Assembly: GCF_000426485.1 (NCBI RefSeq) | Contig: NZ_AUFL01000005.1 | Location: 124,001 to 188,000, forward strand | Direction of reading: 5' to 3' | Length of the DNA: 64,000 bases | Source of the DNA: Indolivaga capnocytophagoides DSM 22835 | GTDB taxonomy: Bacteria; Bacteroidota; Bacteroidia; Bacteroidales; Dysgonomonadaceae | Shown here: piece by piece, positions 62,297 to 64,000 of the stretch | Layout of the letters: the number at the start of each line of letters is the position of its first letter | Numbering within the stretch: position 1 is the first letter of the stretch | The notes under the pieces: model-generated | Databases searched by the model: none | Seen by the model: the letters and a program-made list of their open reading frames with translations, nothing else | Told to the model about the DNA's origin: nothing | Position numbers and translations under genes: made by a program

Positions 62297-63332
62297 TTGC
62301 CTTAAACTTATTTTTAAGTAAAATAATCGTATTGAAAACGTTTAACAGAAAAGCAAAACGTTGCTTTATCATCCAAATCATCAGCTGCCCCTTCCATCCC
62401 AGCCGTTCGGAGGTCATTCGACCTGCCGCATCTCGGGTTTCGGTACAACATATTATTTTTTTCACATTCCGGTATCTTGTTCGGAATGAATTTTGGTTAT
62501 TCGAAAAGTACTCCTGATTTACAGAAGTTATTACCCTCAATATACAATCGTTTGCCAGACGTTGGTCTGCTTCTCCGACAAAAATACTATTTTTATTTTT
62601 TATGTATAACTCTTTCAGGTTTCTAAGAAAAATAAGTTCCTGATCCCATCGCTGCGGATCATACCGATTCGACAGCGATTCATCATTCACTTCATAATGA
62701 TAAAACACATCCTGCACGAATAGCATATTACCGGCAAACAGCATTGAAGATATAGTAAACAAACGGTCTTCGCATCGCCTCAGCCGTGTATCGAACCTTA
62801 TCTTGTACTGTTCTATCAGTTCTCTTTTAAAAAGATGAAGCCATAAGACTCCGAGAATAAACATCCCTCCGAATTTTTCGGAACCAATCATCGGTAATAC
62901 GACCTCTTTTTCAAAAAGATCCCCATCATAAACCCCTTCAAAGGGAAGCCTGTTAATTATCTCTCCTTTCCGAACGGCATTAAAACGTATTATATCAGGA
63001 TTCTCTGCGGACAAATACTCTGTCAATTTCCCGTAAGTATCCGATTCAATCCAATCGTCCGGATCAATAAAGCTTATATAATCGCCCGTGGCTATCTCTA
63101 GTCCGGCATTACGAGCAGACGATACTCCACTATTCGGTTGATGAATAACCCTGACTCTCTGATCTTGTAAGGCATAATTATCACAAACAGAGGGTGAACT
63201 ATCCGTTGACCCGTCATCAATCAAAATAATTTCCAACTCCTTATATGTCTGATTCAAGATAGAATCGACACACCGGGTCAGAAACTGTTCCATATTGAAA
63301 ACCGGAACTATAACGGAAATACGTTGCTGCAT
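62289..63332 (-). CDS. Family 2 glycosyltransferase (WcaA/EpsJ-like)
   Basis: A 347-residue GT-A enzyme with VPVFNMEQFL, IIDDGSTDSS, SARNAGLE and the DxD motif FIDPDDW. No clear membrane helix; a hydrophobic C-terminal stretch might be amphipathic. Builds one linkage of a surface polysaccharide; donor and acceptor are unknown. One base separates it from the cytidylyltransferase gene and it overlaps the following glycosyltransferase by 8 bp, so the three are co-translated. Confidence 0.88.
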   Translation of the reverse strand: MQQRISVIVPVFNMEQFLTRCVDSILNQTYKELEIILIDDGSTDSSPSVCDNYALQDQRVRVIHQPNSGVSSARNAGLEIATGDYISFIDPDDWIESDTYGKLTEYLSAENPDIIRFNAVRKGEIINRLPFEGVYDGDLFEKEVVLPMIGSEKFGGMFILGVLWLHLFKRELIEQYKIRFDTRLRRCEDRLFTISSMLFAGNMLFVQDVFYHYEVNDESLSNRYDPQRWDQELIFLRNLKELYIKNKNSIFVGEADQRLANDCILRVITSVNQEYFSNNQNSFRTRYRNVKKIICCTETRDAAGRMTSERLGWKGQLMIWMIKQRFAFLLNVFNTIILLKNKFKANG

Positions 63333-63333
63333 T

Positions 63334-64000
63334 CTATTTGTTTTTTAGCTGCTTATATATTGCTTCTGCTATAAAAAAATCGTCTACCCAGTCTATATCG
63401 AAAGCAGCAATATCACTGTTTTCGAAAAGATAAGGCTTCTGCCCTATTCTATCGTTCAGATTCTTATAAACGGTTATATCTGCGAGAAAAATTCCGCTAT
63501 CGACCTCAAACAAAGGTTCAATTGTTTGCGTCCGAGGCCATTTCTCTTTCTGCCTGTCGTAATTTACCGCTCCGCTTTTATTCCAGATAAAAGTTCGCAA
63601 TGCCATTACCGACATCAAAGAATCATAATCAGCTCCCGACAAAACCTCTTTATATTTTGATATTGCTTTAGCATACAACTCCGCATCTATAAACGGCGAA
63701 GTTACATGTGTCCATAAAACAGCACCTTCGGTAATTATTTGGGGTACATATTTAACCAGATCATCAGTAGATGCTGACGAAGTCGCCAGATGTTCGGGAC
63801 GCCGATCTATCTGTATTTTAGCGTTTGATAATGATTCTGCAATATGTATCACCTCATCGTCATTAGTCGACAGCACAATTGTATCTATCTCCTTACAAGC
63901 TATAAGCTGATCGAGTTTTATCCTTAATAATCCCCCCTCAATACCTGCAAAAGAACGGGTATTTTTATGCGGAACACGTTCACTTCCTGCACGGCATGGT
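63334..64000 (-). CDS. CMP-sugar cytidylyltransferase (NeuA/KdsB-like), 5' end outside the window
   Basis: The reading frame stays open to the window edge, so the N-terminus lies outside; 221 residues are seen. Near the edge it reads PCRAGSERVPHKN, the nucleotide-binding signature of acylneuraminate cytidylyltransferases. Further on come STNDDEVI, WTHVTSPF and the metal-binding region IDWVDDFF, all in the family order. An internal GTG at 63876 is not the start. Such enzymes activate sialic, legionaminic, pseudaminic or related nonulosonic acids with CTP. Together with the two glycosyltransferases this points to a nonulosonate-type surface glycan, but the exact sugar is not known. Confidence 0.85.
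   Translation of the reverse strand, partial: PCRAGSERVPHKNTRSFAGIEGGLLRIKLDQLIACKEIDTIVLSTNDDEVIHIAESLSNAKIQIDRRPEHLATSSASTDDLVKYVPQIITEGAVLWTHVTSPFIDAELYAKAISKYKEVLSGADYDSLMSVMALRTFIWNKSGAVNYDRQKEKWPRTQTIEPLFEVDSGIFLADITVYKNLNDRIGQKPYLFENSDIAAFDIDWVDDFFIAEAIYKQLKNK

Noticed and set aside
1-64000. CRISPR array, prophage or integrative element
   Set aside because: No regularly spaced repeats, no phage structural or conjugation genes. The only tyrosine recombinase (58862) has the size, motifs and setting of housekeeping XerD.

Overview
The window reads as chromosomal DNA from a Bacteroidales bacterium, most likely a Dysgonomonas-like or Parabacteroides-like member. This rests on an AT-rich sequence, a SusC/SusD pair with a hybrid two-component regulator, RprX/RprY, SprA of the type 9 secretion machinery, DUF4286-RuvC, lipoprotein BamD, omega and DUF4293 proteins, and promoters of the Bacteroidetes type (TAnnTTTG, sometimes with TTTG about 20 nt upstream). 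The genus is inference. No phage, conjugative element, CRISPR array or intact insertion sequence was seen. The one mobile-looking item is a 193-bp MITE.

Layout. 1-6.2 kb: the 3' part of sprA, the rprX-rprY two-component operon and an SGNH-hydrolase lipoprotein. 6.3-21.0 kb: a polysaccharide utilization locus with a double-GH43 enzyme and a GH97 enzyme on the minus strand, a 1361-residue HTCS regulator, and divergently a SusC-SusD-DUF3823 operon closed by a strong terminator. 21.1-25.9 kb: tRNA-Ala(GGC), DUF4286-ruvC, nadK, pdxJ, a TonB-like protein and a DJ-1 protein. 26-30.5 kb: an amino-acid permease, CorA and a phosphoethanolamine-transferase-like enzyme. 30.5-38.3 kb: the metN-metI-metQ methionine importer and cobalamin-dependent MetH, flanking a tandem pair of SGNH esterases. 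38.5-49.2 kb, all minus strand: a polytopic membrane protein, smpB, an acidic unknown, an S41 protease, coaD, recQ, clpX, clpP and tig. 49.5-53.8 kb: a Crp-family regulator overlapping a GH3-like gene, then bamD-rpoZ-DUF4293. 53.8-60.6 kb: a 982-residue tandem-receiver/PEP-binding-domain protein, an LLM oxidoreductase, a small membrane protein with FtsB/DivIC, xerD and a pyrophosphatase. 60.6-64 kb: a YiiX-like hydrolase, two family-2 glycosyltransferases and the 5'-truncated (window edge) CMP-sugar cytidylyltransferase of a surface-glycan cluster.

Working together: SusC/SusD/DUF3823 would bind and import an oligosaccharide, GH43 and GH97 would trim arabino- or galacto-configured linkages, and the HTCS would sense a breakdown product. 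MetNIQ and MetH both serve methionine supply. Tig, ClpP and ClpX form a protein folding and degradation block.

The most unexpected signal is a small dispersed palindrome, GGTCTGAGACC. It has six intact copies and at least four degenerate ones, and every copy is intergenic (one variant and one intact copy overlap a stop codon). In five of the six intact copies it lies 15-43 nt upstream of a start codon in the same orientation relative to that gene. Where a promoter -7 box can be recognised, the palindrome follows it by about 7-18 nt, that is, in the presumed 5' UTR. Other points of note are the MITE, a second family of GGTTACAAA intergenic repeats, and the tandem-receiver PEP-binding protein that lacks a swivelling-histidine domain.
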